A stretch of 64,000 nucleotides of DNA. Source: Pycnopodia helianthoides. Lineage: Eukaryota; Echinodermata; Asteroidea; Forcipulatida; Asteriidae. Position numbers and translations under genes: made by a program. Shown here piece after piece: positions 22,901 to 34,900 of this stretch; within the stretch, counting starts at the first letter, position 1; the number at the start of each line of letters is the position of its first letter. The stretch covers positions 2,962,034 to 3,026,033 of the forward strand of contig CM063256.1 in assembly GCA_032158295.1 (NCBI GenBank). Direction: 5' to 3'. Under the pieces are notes generated by a model, which saw only the letters and a list, made by a program, of their open reading frames with translations, was not told where the DNA came from and ran no database searches.

Positions 22901-25900
22901 GATCCAATCATAGCATGCCCAGTGGAACAAAGAAACATTCATTGGAATGTTCCAAGCAATCCAACTTTTGCAAGGCAGTGGATACTGAAAGAATGATTAC
23001 TAAAGAAATACATCACCATAAAAACTTACTTGGTATTAAGGAGCACCTGAGAGCTGCTGATAGTATAAAACAGCATAGTAAAAGTCAACATATAGAAGAT
23101 CATCACCTGAGGTGGGAATCATGGTTACAGGTTCACATCCTACCTGTGTTTCCCAGTTTGTCTGTTGAATGACTTCTCCTTGACCTGAGCCACATTCGGG
23201 TACAGACCCGAGCATAAGATGGCTTTGATGAGCTGCCGATTCCCTGCGCGGGGAAAAAAAGGTGTGGAAACGTGTACTTCAATGTGCTATCTGGAACATG
23301 TTTTCAGTCGAATGAACAGTCTCATTGAACCGCAAGTGTCACAAATGATTGAACCTGAATCTAGCGATGAGCATTCAATCAATCAGGTTGTGACTGAGGG
23401 GGGGGGGGGAGGTCTCAGAATTGGTCCTCCAAAAGGCCAGCAGAGCGCAGCGTGCATTCAGGGGGACTTCAGTGTCTCTCTTTAGAATGGCATTGAAATG
23501 CTGTCTTGATTAGCCTTTTGGAGATGTGGATCCCGTTTACACTAGATCCACAAAGGTGGATCAGACCCCAGATCTGATCCAGCAATGTGGATTAACAGCT
23601 AGGTGTAAGCGCAAAAAAGCAAAAAGCAGGATCAGACCCGGTTCAAGATCCTGCAATTTTAATCCACCTTTAGAGGAGGATTGAACCCTGCAATTGGTGG
23701 ATCAGATCCGGCAAAGTGGATTCCAGAAATGAGTGTTAACGCAAAGGCGGATCAGACACCGCAATTCAATGTGGTCATTTCCGATTTTGCTAGGAATGGT
23801 GGGCTTTTTGCTTGTGTTTTTGTGTGACAGCTGTGATCAAAAGTGGGATCAGAGCTGGATCAGGCACTGGTAAACGCCACAGCAGATCTTGATCTGTGGT
23901 CATAATAAAAATGCTGGGTCTCAATCCACCTTTCTGGATTGAGTGTAAACGCGGTGATAGTGGACACTCTAGTAGTGCACTGTTTGGTTTGGGTGTTTAC
24001 AAACAGATTTACCCAAACCCAACGGTGCCCTCTTAGTGTGTCTACCATATCTCAAAATGACTAATCTGACAAACATGATTTGTTTGCAGATAATCATCAT
24101 TATGCAGCTAGTTACAGAGAAGGTGAAGGCTTAGAATTCCATTCACTATTTACAAGGTACTATCACACACAACTCATCTGATCCAGTTGAACTGACTGAA
24201 AAAAGTTACGAATGAAAGAACAATTTTCAGCTTAAATACATTTTAGTAACAAATTTAACACCGGCGCCAATTGTCCTCAGAAACACCATATATCACTCCA
24301 AAAGGCTACAATGTACAAATAACTTTTCTCCCAACTGACCCATTTCACGACAAGCAGCGCACTTTCACACTCCTAGCCTGTCCGCCATTTTGGGAGTGAA
24401 AATGTAAACAAAGGAACTGACTACCAAAATGGCGGGAATGGTGGACACTCACTGTGCATTCCGCGTCTGCCATGGGGTCCATACTCAATTTCTCATTACC
24501 AACCATGCATTCACCTCTTACTATATCCAAGTTCTAAGTGTAATTTTCTGAGTCAATTACTGAATTTTTTTTCAGTAATTTCGAAAAATCCACTCTGTAC
24601 CTGAGTTTCTATTTGCCGCAGGCTGCTTGCAGGACTTGTGTTGGACAAAACCAAGAGATGCCAGCAGCTCACAGAACTGCGTCTTCATGTTATCAAGCAT
24701 CTGGGAAATCAGAAAACAAAAACACCCCCAATATAAACTACATACAAATACTGGGTGCACATGAGTGCCTTGTCGCAGAATACAAGCAAGAGGTGAAATC
24801 TGGACTATTCCATTTCAGAATACAATCAAGAGGTGAAATCTGGACTATTCCATTTCAGAATACAATCAAGAGGTGAAATCTGGACTATTCATTTCGAATA
24901 CAAGCAAAGGTGAAATCTGGACTATTCCATTTCAGAATACAATCAGAGTGAAACTGACTATTTCAGAAACAATCAAGAGGTGAAATCTGACTATTCGAAC
25001 AGCAAGTGAATCTGACTATCCATTTCAGAATACAATCAAGAGGTGAAATCTGGACTATTCCATTTCAGAATACAATCAAGAGGTGAAATCTGGACTATTC
25101 CATTTCAGAATACAAGCAAGAGGTGAAATCTGGACTATTCCATTTCAGAATACAATCAAGAGGTGAAATCTGGACTATTTCAGAATACAAGCAAGAGGTT
25201 AAATCTGGACTATTCCATTTCAGAATACAAGAGGTGAAATCTGGACTATTCCATTTCAACCCTCGTGAAATAGAAAAGCCAGATTTCACAGAGTGATTAT
25301 ATTCTGCGACAATGCACAAATGAAATGTATTAAACATTTGTTTTACATAGCTCACACATAGATGAAGTAATTCTTTCATCGATATCAGTGGAACCCAGAC
25401 TCTCGGAAAGCGAACTTAATCACTATACTAGCCAAGAACCCCGTGGAGAGAAGACAATGAAGAAGTTTAAAGTTTTAGGTGCGGGAGGAAAACCCCAGAG
25501 AATATTCCAGGGAAAACCCACGCAATCAGGCAGGGATGAAAAACCCAATCCACGTAGTGCCCCAGTGTGATTTGAACTGGGGTCCCCAGAGGTGGAAGGC
25601 AAGGCAAGATACCACTAAGCCAACCTGACTGCCCTAATTTGAACTTTTTTCACAATAAACACAAAATAGACACGGAAACTCATCCATCCTACAGTGAGAA
25701 TTCTAAAAACTTCTTCTAAACAATGTGGACGACTCCATATAGACATCAATCTTTGGGAGGGGAGGTGGGGGGTAAAACCATTACCTTTAAAGTTGAAACA
25801 GCCAGAAAGTTTCTCCAGCAGTAATCGTTCTCGGCTTGGCGGCCTCTCTCTCTTGCCTCTTCCCAGCCGTCGAACGCATTGACCAGCATCAAGTGGTCAC

Positions 25901-28900
25901 TGAATGTGTCTTCAGATATTAGCTTTCTCCGAGCATCTGCCATTTTCTCTTTGCCCTGAAACAAAAAAATTGAAGAACAAAAATGCACAATCCTGTCGGT
26001 TAGTCACGTTACACATCAGATGGTTCTGTGGATGGTTTTTCTACCATACACAGACCAGGAACAACCAAATGGTAAGTCAACTTGTTGGCAAATGTAGGAG
26101 ACATGGCCCCTGGGCCCAATTTCATAAAGCATTTAAGCAGAAAATTCTGCTGAGCAAATTTCTTTGCTTAGCAAGAAAATAGTGGGGTACCAGTCGCAAC
26201 ATTGTTAGCTGAACAGTATTTTGGCTGGTAACCTGTTACTGCTAAACAGATTTTTCTGTGCATAGCAAGTTTGAAATTGGACCCGGATGGCTTTTTTTTT
26301 CCAAACTGAATAACAGTGGATGATTATGAACGTTCTGAATGACTTCCCAGTATTCTCTTTTGGTTGCGGTCAGTTGACCGGTTGAAAGTTAGTATGCCCC
26401 TGGACAATCCCTTGTGTAGTGCGCACAGGCATGCACTGACCACGTTATGTTTTGATTTCCCCGTACAAAGGGGGACAAAAGGTACTGGAATCCATACTCG
26501 AAATCTCCCTTTTTTCCAAGGGCTATTGTGCAATCCCTGATGTTGTACAAATGAGGATTATGAGAGATCGATAGGCTGTCAACATGGTTCATCATCGCAT
26601 TCGGCATCAAAGAGGCAAGTCCGAGATTCCAGCATACCATGTCTGTTTATCAGCCATGGCTTACGGCAAAGGTTCAGGCCTATTCATGGAAAGACATTCC
26701 ATAATTTCTCGAAAGAGAACGAAAAATCCCAGCGCATTTGTTGCCTTTACTTTGTTTAGTCAGGTTTCATAGTGACAATGATGTTCTAAAAAAAGAATGA
26801 CATTACTTTGGAAGGTCTGAAAATAATACCCCACAGAAGCCCAGTCAAGATTTTTTTTACCACCGACATGAAGTTAAAAGATCAAACGATGTAGGTTCCC
26901 CTGGTAACCAAGAAGTACACATTTTACTGCCTCACCAATGGAATGACAAACGGATCTTTGAAGCTCAGGCTCGCAGCGATGGTCAAGATGGGGTCCAGAC
27001 AGCAAAACATGGCACCGAATAGGATCATCCTACCAATAGAGGGCGACACAGGGAGCCGGGCAAGATGGTAACCGAGAGGGGTGAGTTGTTCATTCTCATC
27101 AAGGGCATTCTGATTGTCAAATAAAACATATCAAGTAATAAAGTTCAAGGGAAACTGACTGGGTAAATTTCATTCAATCTTTGGGTGAACAAAGAAAAAG
27201 TGACTAGAGCAGGACTTGAACCTGCTACCGCCGGATTAATGTGCTGGCACTCTACCTATTTTAATAGCTATCTGGCTGTATGTTGGCAGTCTCCTTATTT
27301 TGTGAATATCTTTCTTATGGGGTGCCAGTCAGAAGCCAAGGGATCATACCCAAGTTTACGATACAACCTGGGAAGCAGCAGTACAGGATCACAAAGTCGA
27401 AGGGGTTATGTGACTTTTTATCTCAAATATCAAGTGAAAAACTTAACAGTTAATAAAAAAGCGGAATTTGCAATGCAATGCAATGGGCTTCTGGTAGATA
27501 TTGGAGCCAGTTTGTATGAAGCGGGCATAGCTAACCATTGAATTACGTCACACTTACGACCGGTGTAAACTGGGTCAAACGCTTGTTATTATTATTATTT
27601 TTCAAAATTATTATTATTATTATTATTATTATTATTTATAACTTTCTGGTAATGAAACCAAAGGACCCTCAATAGCTTGGTGACCCGGCCGTAGACCTGA
27701 AGGTATCTGTGTGGAGAAGACGATGAAGAAATGTCAGTTTTAGATGTGGGAGAAAACCCCAAATAAGAAAAATCCACACAATCAGGTAGGGACTGAAAAC
27801 CCAATCCCCATACAAGGCTCCGGTCCAGGATTCGAACCGGGGCCCACAGAGGTGAACGGCAGGGAAAGAAACCACTGAGCCAACCTGACTCAGGTCGCTT
27901 GTAGATTATACTCACCATTCTCGTGAGGCTTTCCAAGGCTAGGTCTACCGCACGTGGATCTGGATGCTGCAGGGCTTTCTGTATGAAGTCATGGACCCGT
28001 CCAAGCTTCAACGACTGTGTTAGAGGGAAGCCAAGTAGAGAAAAGGTCAAAATAAGAAGAAGGCATGCATCGTTCTTGGAATGAATGCAAACAATCCTCC
28101 AAAGACACTTTTTTTCTCCATCCAGTCATGCCAAGAGCTTCTTCTTTGGGAGGGCGAGTTTGCCGAATGGCATTTCCTTTTTTATGGAGGGGGGGGGGGG
28201 TATGGAAGCCAGCTTGCTGACTGACATTTCTTTCAGAGGCAGCAGGGGGGGGGGGGCTTGAAGCCAGTTTGCGGACTAGCATTTCCTTTTTGTTATGGAG
28301 GAGGATGGAAGCCAGCTTGCTGACTGACATTTCTTTTAGAGGAGGCGGGGGAGGGGGGAGGGCGGAAGCCAGTTTCCAGAGCAGTGTCCAGCACTGCATT
28401 CTTCTTTCAGGGATGTGTAAGGAAGCCAATATTCTCCACTATTTCAAAAATGATTATTGTACTCAGCATGTTGCCCCGAATTATTTAATAATGTCGAAGC
28501 CAGCCCTTTAAATAGTGTGCTTAAAGGAAAGGAAAAACATTGTTTTTGGGTCGGCAAAATGACTGAATTTTATTCTGGGTGTTCTGCTTCTACTTGATTT
28601 GGTGCTTCCTTTGCCAACTGAGGCCCTAAATGCCAAATGAGAACAATTTTTTTGAGGGGTTGCCACTTCCTACCAACCCTCCCCACCCACAGATACAGTG
28701 CCAAATGGTGATCACAGATTTTGCAGCTGTGATTGGTCAATGAAAAATGGGATGGGGCTTACTGGATGGGTGTATTGGTGGCACTGCGCTTAGCCTCATT
28801 TTAAATTACAATCATGACGCCAGAAAGACGTAGAGTGAGTTCGCTAGAGAGGGACAAACACTGCTACATAATAGATACCTTAATCTGTAGACACAGTTCA

Positions 28901-31900
28901 TCCAATGGCGTTCTTAACATCTCTGGCAACTGGTAGTCTGTTAACATGGATGACTGCAACTTGCTGTACAGGTGATAGCATTCACCAGGTTGAACTCTGG
29001 CCAACATAACACACAAGAAAAACAAACTGTCAGCGTGGCGTGTGGCGTGGCGTGGCCGAGCGGTCTAGTTCACCGGACCCAAGCTCTGGTGTTGTCGCAG
29101 CAGAGTGTGGGTTTGAATTCCGGTCATGACACTTGTGCCCTTGAGCAAGGCACTTACATGTAACCATCTTTGCTTCAGAAAAAGTGCATTCTGCTCTACC
29201 AGCCAGGCTTCTAGTGAGCTCTGGTAAAGCATTTTTTTGTGCTTGAGCTTCATCCAAAAACATGTAAGCAAAACTGTATTTCTTTAAGCTATTGAGAAGA
29301 TTTGACAGCACAGATATTCGGTGCCGACACTGTAAGCAGAAAATGGTGACTGTAAGCGCAGATTTCCGCAGTAAATAGAACCATGAAATTGTGCCCAGGG
29401 CCAACTTCATGAAGCTCTTTACCCGGTAAGCACATTTTTTAGCAAAAAAAACATGTGTAAGCAAAAGTGTATTTCTTAAGCGATCAAGAAGATTTGACAG
29501 CACATGTGCGCGTCACTCATCTGCTGACAAGAACCGCTGGCAAGATAGCATGCCTTTGGCTTTGCTTAAATGGTTAGCAGTTTTTCTGAATTAGAAATTG
29601 TGCTAATGGCCGCTAAGCAAGCAGAAAAATTCCGCTCAGAGGCTTTGTAAAACTGGGCCCTGGACCCAATTTCATAGAACTACTTAAACAGAAACTATCG
29701 CTTAATACCTTTCTGGTTTATAGTCGAGACGAGCGGGATACCAGTCGCAAATTGTTTGCTGGTAGCCTTATTCCTTCAATCATAAGTTACTTTTTGTGCT
29801 TAAGCAGCTCTATGAAATGGGGCCCTTGGCTCAATTTCATAGAGCTGCATAAGCAGAAAATATTGCTTAACAATCGTCTGCTTAGTAGAAAAGTGCATGA
29901 TACCAGTCACAAATTGTACATGTGATATGGTGGTTTGGCTGGTAACCTTTTCCTGGTAAGCATAATTTTGTTGTGCTTTTTGTGCTTTAGCAGCTCTATG
30001 AAATGGGTGCCCTGGTGTGGCTCACCTTCCCGCTCGACCCCTCCTCTGGTGTGCCGCTGCCGTGCTAACCCATTCCGGCTTCAGGGTGCTGAGGTTGTTG
30101 GCCACGTCAAAGTTCCTCTCCTTGACCCGGCCGAGGTTGACCACGTACACGATGTCCTCGATGGTGATGCTCGTTTCTGCTATGTTGGTTGCTATGACGA
30201 TCTTACGCACACCCGCAGGAGGTCGGTCAAACACCTGTTTGTGTTGAAAGTTTTTTACGGTATGAGTTTGAGTCAAAGAAGAATCAAAGAAGAAAAAAAA
30301 TGTAACTCCGCGTCGTTCACAGCAAGAAAGTTTTTAATGGCACCTTAACTCTTACAGACTAAAGAGTACGTAACTTATTAGTGCACATTGAAGCCAGAAT
30401 GAGTTAGCACGGGCAGCGGCGCACCAGAGGGGCTGAGCAGGAAGGTGAGTCACTTCAGGGCACCCATTTCATAGAGCTGCCCAAAGCTCAAAAAGCAGCT
30501 AAGCACAACAAACTTTGTGCTAATCGCAAGCTAATCATGTTGAATTCACATGATGAATTCACACTCCAAATTAAAATAAATAAATAAATAAAAGAAATTA
30601 TTGACCTGCCGACCCTATTTTAAAATGAAATGTAACCGGAAACAGAATATCTTTTAATTTTTGCCTGATGAACATTTTCCCACTACAACATAAAGAAAAG
30701 CTGATCGGTAAACAGCCGTTATGCTACTGGGCCCCAGGCGGACTGAGTTAAAAGCCAAGGATTTTGAAAAAAAGGACCGTAGGGTGTATCCAAGGTTTGT
30801 CACGTACCTGTCTCTGGTTCGCTGTGGGCATCATGGAATGCAGAGGGATGATGAGGAACCTATCACTCTTGAACATCTGCTGCTGGGTTAAGAGGTCGTT
30901 CACCTTGGAGATCTGGTCCCATCCTGGTAAGAACACCAACAGAGCGCCTTCCTTTTGGACAACGGAGGGAAACAAAAACACTTTTAACAGTATAATAGAT
31001 GTTTAATTTGCATTGGGGATAAAGAATCATATTTGGTTTTACACTTTCACCAATGCGTGTAAAGCACTGTATGCTCAGTACTGTGAAAAAACAATCCACA
31101 GGCATATTACTCGGGTGGGATTTGAACCCACGACCTTTGCCATTCCAGAGCAGATGTCTTACCAACTAGACCATCGAGATTGCCTGGTAGCTAGAGGCAG
31201 TTTGAATCCTATATTAGCAGCGGGTACCGCATTAATTTGATAGATGTTAAGTTTGCATCGGGGCTAAACAATATTATTTGGTTTTACCCTTTCATCGGTG
31301 AAAGGGTAAAACTAAATAAGATACTTTGAACAGTGTTTTACATCTCTCAGCAATCTAGTGATTGATACTTCTACTTTCATACTCGGCAAGGTCCTCTGTC
31401 AGGATATCCCGTCAAGACATAATGAGAAGTAAATAACCATAGGGTTGAACAAAGGAAAATTGACTAGAGCGGGACATGAACCTGTGACCTCTGAATTAAA
31501 CGAGCCGGTGCTCTACCTACTGAGCTACATGTATCTAGCCCTATGTTGGCGGTCTCCCAATTTTGCCAATATCTTTGTCGGGGGTGCCAGTCAGAAGCCA
31601 TTCAACCTGTAACTGCAGTGTGGCCAGGGATCACACCCAAGTTTACGATACAACCTGGGAAGAGATCGCCTTCAGGGGATGCAACTTTTTTCAAATATCA
31701 ATTAACAAACCACACGGAAAGCTGAGTGCGTACATTTTTTAACAACTGTGGATTGAACAAAGAAAAATTGACTAGAGTGGGACTTAAACCTGCAACCTCT
31801 GGATTATTGTGGGGCATAATGTGCTCGACTGTTGAACATTTAAAGTTGACTAGATAGGTAGGTATTGAAGAGTAGGAGAGTGACGAACTCTGAGAAAGTT

Positions 31901-34900
31901 TTTTTGTTGTGATGCCATTCACATGGGTCCGCCCCAAGTTGGCAGTCAGCCCCAAGTAACCCTGCTCCACGAGCAGGTTACCTGCGTCTGACCCAAGCGG
32001 GCCACGACAATGGCGTCAAAGCTACTCAAACACACTGGGGTCAGATCATCCGGAGTTGTCCCGGGCAAGCTCATCGAACGCAACCCGTATCCGCCCAAAC
32101 TCAAACGGCACTGTTTGGTCTAACACTGAATCATGGACACATTTTACAAACTTACTGGTTTATTGAGACTGATAAACCTGATGATCGCAGACACAAGTTG
32201 CAAGTCCATTGCTTCATGGTCCATGTTCTCAAGGTGGTAGACAACTTCCTCAGAGTAACTAGAAAAAAAGAAACCGACTGGGTAAATTATAAATACTTTT
32301 AGGTTGAACAAAGAAAACATTGACTAGAGCGGGAGTAGAACCTGCAACCTCCGGATTAATATGCCAGCGCTCTACCGACTGAGCTATCTAGCCCTATGCT
32401 GGTTGGCTCCCTATTTTGTCGATATCTTTGCTGCCACTTCCAAGGTTGTATCGTAAACTTGGGTGTGATCACTGGTTATACAGGCATGCAACTGTAACTC
32501 CACCAAAAAAGAGGAAATTTCAATGATTTTGTACAGTATTTTTCAATTTTGAATGGTAAAACTGAGAATAAAAAAGAGGAAATCAGCAAAAACATTGTTT
32601 CCTCAATCTCTCGAACCTAAGAACTCACGTGTCTGTCATCTCTTTGATATACTCGCAGAACTTCTCCTGAAATTCTTCCTCTTTCTTCAATTCTTCTGGC
32701 CGTAATCGTTTCCCACGTTTGAATTTCATCCAAACCGGCTCGCGTCGTTCTCGTTTCTCTGGTGGCTGGTACCTATCACAAAAGCAGAAAACATTGAAAC
32801 AGAAAATAAAAATCAGAAAAATACGTTATTCCTTAACCTTTATCAGGAAAGAGTGGCACTTACAGACCTTTCCATTGTTGATAAACAAACTTCACTGGTT
32901 GGCGTGGACGGCCAAATGTCAATCGTGTTGACAGATGTTGTGACCAAATTCAACATTTCTGCAAACTTTCAGACAAAAATAATAAATCCCATGGTTGTTT
33001 GCTTTTTTTCAAACAAATTCAACAGTATTATTAAATATTTTTGTAACATTGTTTACAAGCTGTGGCTATCTGTTTTTGCTTTGCATTGATGGTTTCCCAT
33101 AGTTTTCCAACCTTGGTATGCAAAATTTCAGGCTGTGACGTTGAATGGAAAGGTCTATAGACTGTGCAAGTCTCACATGTATTGAAAATGAAAAATACAC
33201 AAGGTATACACAAGTTCAACGATGACTTCTCAAACTTATTTTGGTCACAAATTGAACTCTCACAAAGGTCACTTTAAGGTCACATGGTGTGTTGCAACCA
33301 ATACAAATGTGTTATAAAAAGGGCAGATTTAATTGGATTTGCCAATACTCAGTCCAAAAAATTGGGCCGAGGAGAGAGTCAAGCTTTGAGAAACAAAACA
33401 CTCAGCACTCATAGTCCTCACTTCAATATAAACAAGTAATTACTTATCCCCCGTGCGATTTTAACATCTATTACATTCTTGCGGCACCCGCTGCTAAAAT
33501 ATAGGATTCGAACTGCCTCTAGCTACCGGGCAATCTTGGAGGTTTAGTTGGTAAGACATCTGCTCTGGAATGGCAAAGGTCGAGGGTTCAAATCCCACCC
33601 GATATGCCTGTGGATTTTTTTTCACAGAACTCAGGGAAGTACTGAGTATACGGTACTTTACACACATTGGTGAAAGGGTAAAACCAAATAGTATTTAAGG
33701 AAATGACTCACTTTGTCATTGTTAGTACATCTTCCAGCCAGTACTCTAACACAGGGAATGTAAAGCCGGGGATGTTGGTCATCGGACAGCCGCCGAAATA
33801 CTGTGAGAATAACTCGGCATTCAGCGTTGCACTCATGAGGATTACCTTCAGTGTCGGTCTAGAGTTAGAAAATCACAAACGGATTGTACAACCTTGATTT
33901 GCAAGTTTTTCAAAAATGTCATTGAAAAATATAGCAAAGTAATAAACAATGTGTTGCGCCCACTTTTCAAATCTGGAGTAGCTTGTTGGGAGTAATTTTA
34001 TGAGACGAAGCAACCATAATACAACACCTTGAAAGGGATACAAGGTGAAGTGGCGCATATTGCTGCCAGACCATGCCAGAAACACCCTGGCAAACCCCTT
34101 CTCTTTATAATAAGTGTACTGGGTTCTTTAAGGTGTATTATAAAACACACAAGTTCAAAACATTTACGGCCCATCAAAGAACGAAGCAATAATGGTTAAG
34201 CGCTCAAGGACACAAGTGTCAAGATCGAGACTCGAACCCACACTCTGTCAATCAGAAACACCAGAGCTTGAGTCCAGTGCGTTTGACCGCTCAGCCACGA
34301 TACACCAGAGGAGAAAGGAGAGTGACAAAAACACAAAATACACAACAACATTTTTTTACTAGAGTTGGTACTGCACATAAAAGAACACTTCTTGTGGAAG
34401 AGTAGGGGTTAACCCCAGTGTTTCTGATTCACATAGAAAGCACCCTTGCTTACAGGTTTCCTCAGGCTTGTAAGCTACAGTTATTAATTACACTTATGAG
34501 GCATCCTTGGTTTCATTACCAGAAATATTTAATAGTAATAATAATAACTCCAAGCTACAAAAAATCAAGACTGGGCCATTCTTCTCTTACCTTTTTGGTA
34601 GCACGTCTTTGAGAATGACGAGAAGGAAATCACAAATGATGTCTCGCTCATGCACCTCATCAAGTACCACATGACTGACACTTTGGAGAAGTCTGCATAC
34701 AAATGGAACAGAAAGTATTGCAACCAATCCGATACACCACACCTTTTTTGACAAGACATCTTCTTACAAAGTAACATTTAAGCAAGTTTGCCACAAACAA
34801 GGCCGAAAGCCATCTTGGTAAGGAGCTAAAAGAAGGAAAAACAATTTAGATAACTCAGGGGAGCTGAAGGTAGGAATTGATATTCCTCTAAAAACAGTCT

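Noticed and set aside
22729..23172. 147-residue plus-strand ORF beginning [20 protein letters not shown]
   Set aside because: It lies in a DHX36 intron and overlaps the antisense of a DHX36 exon at its end. No recognisable domain, splice structure or repeat of the sequence supports a gene.
33540..33605. Functional tRNA gene in the family C repeat
   Set aside because: The 5' ggcaatc has no 3' partner after the B box, and four copies share long flanks, as expected of a repeat.
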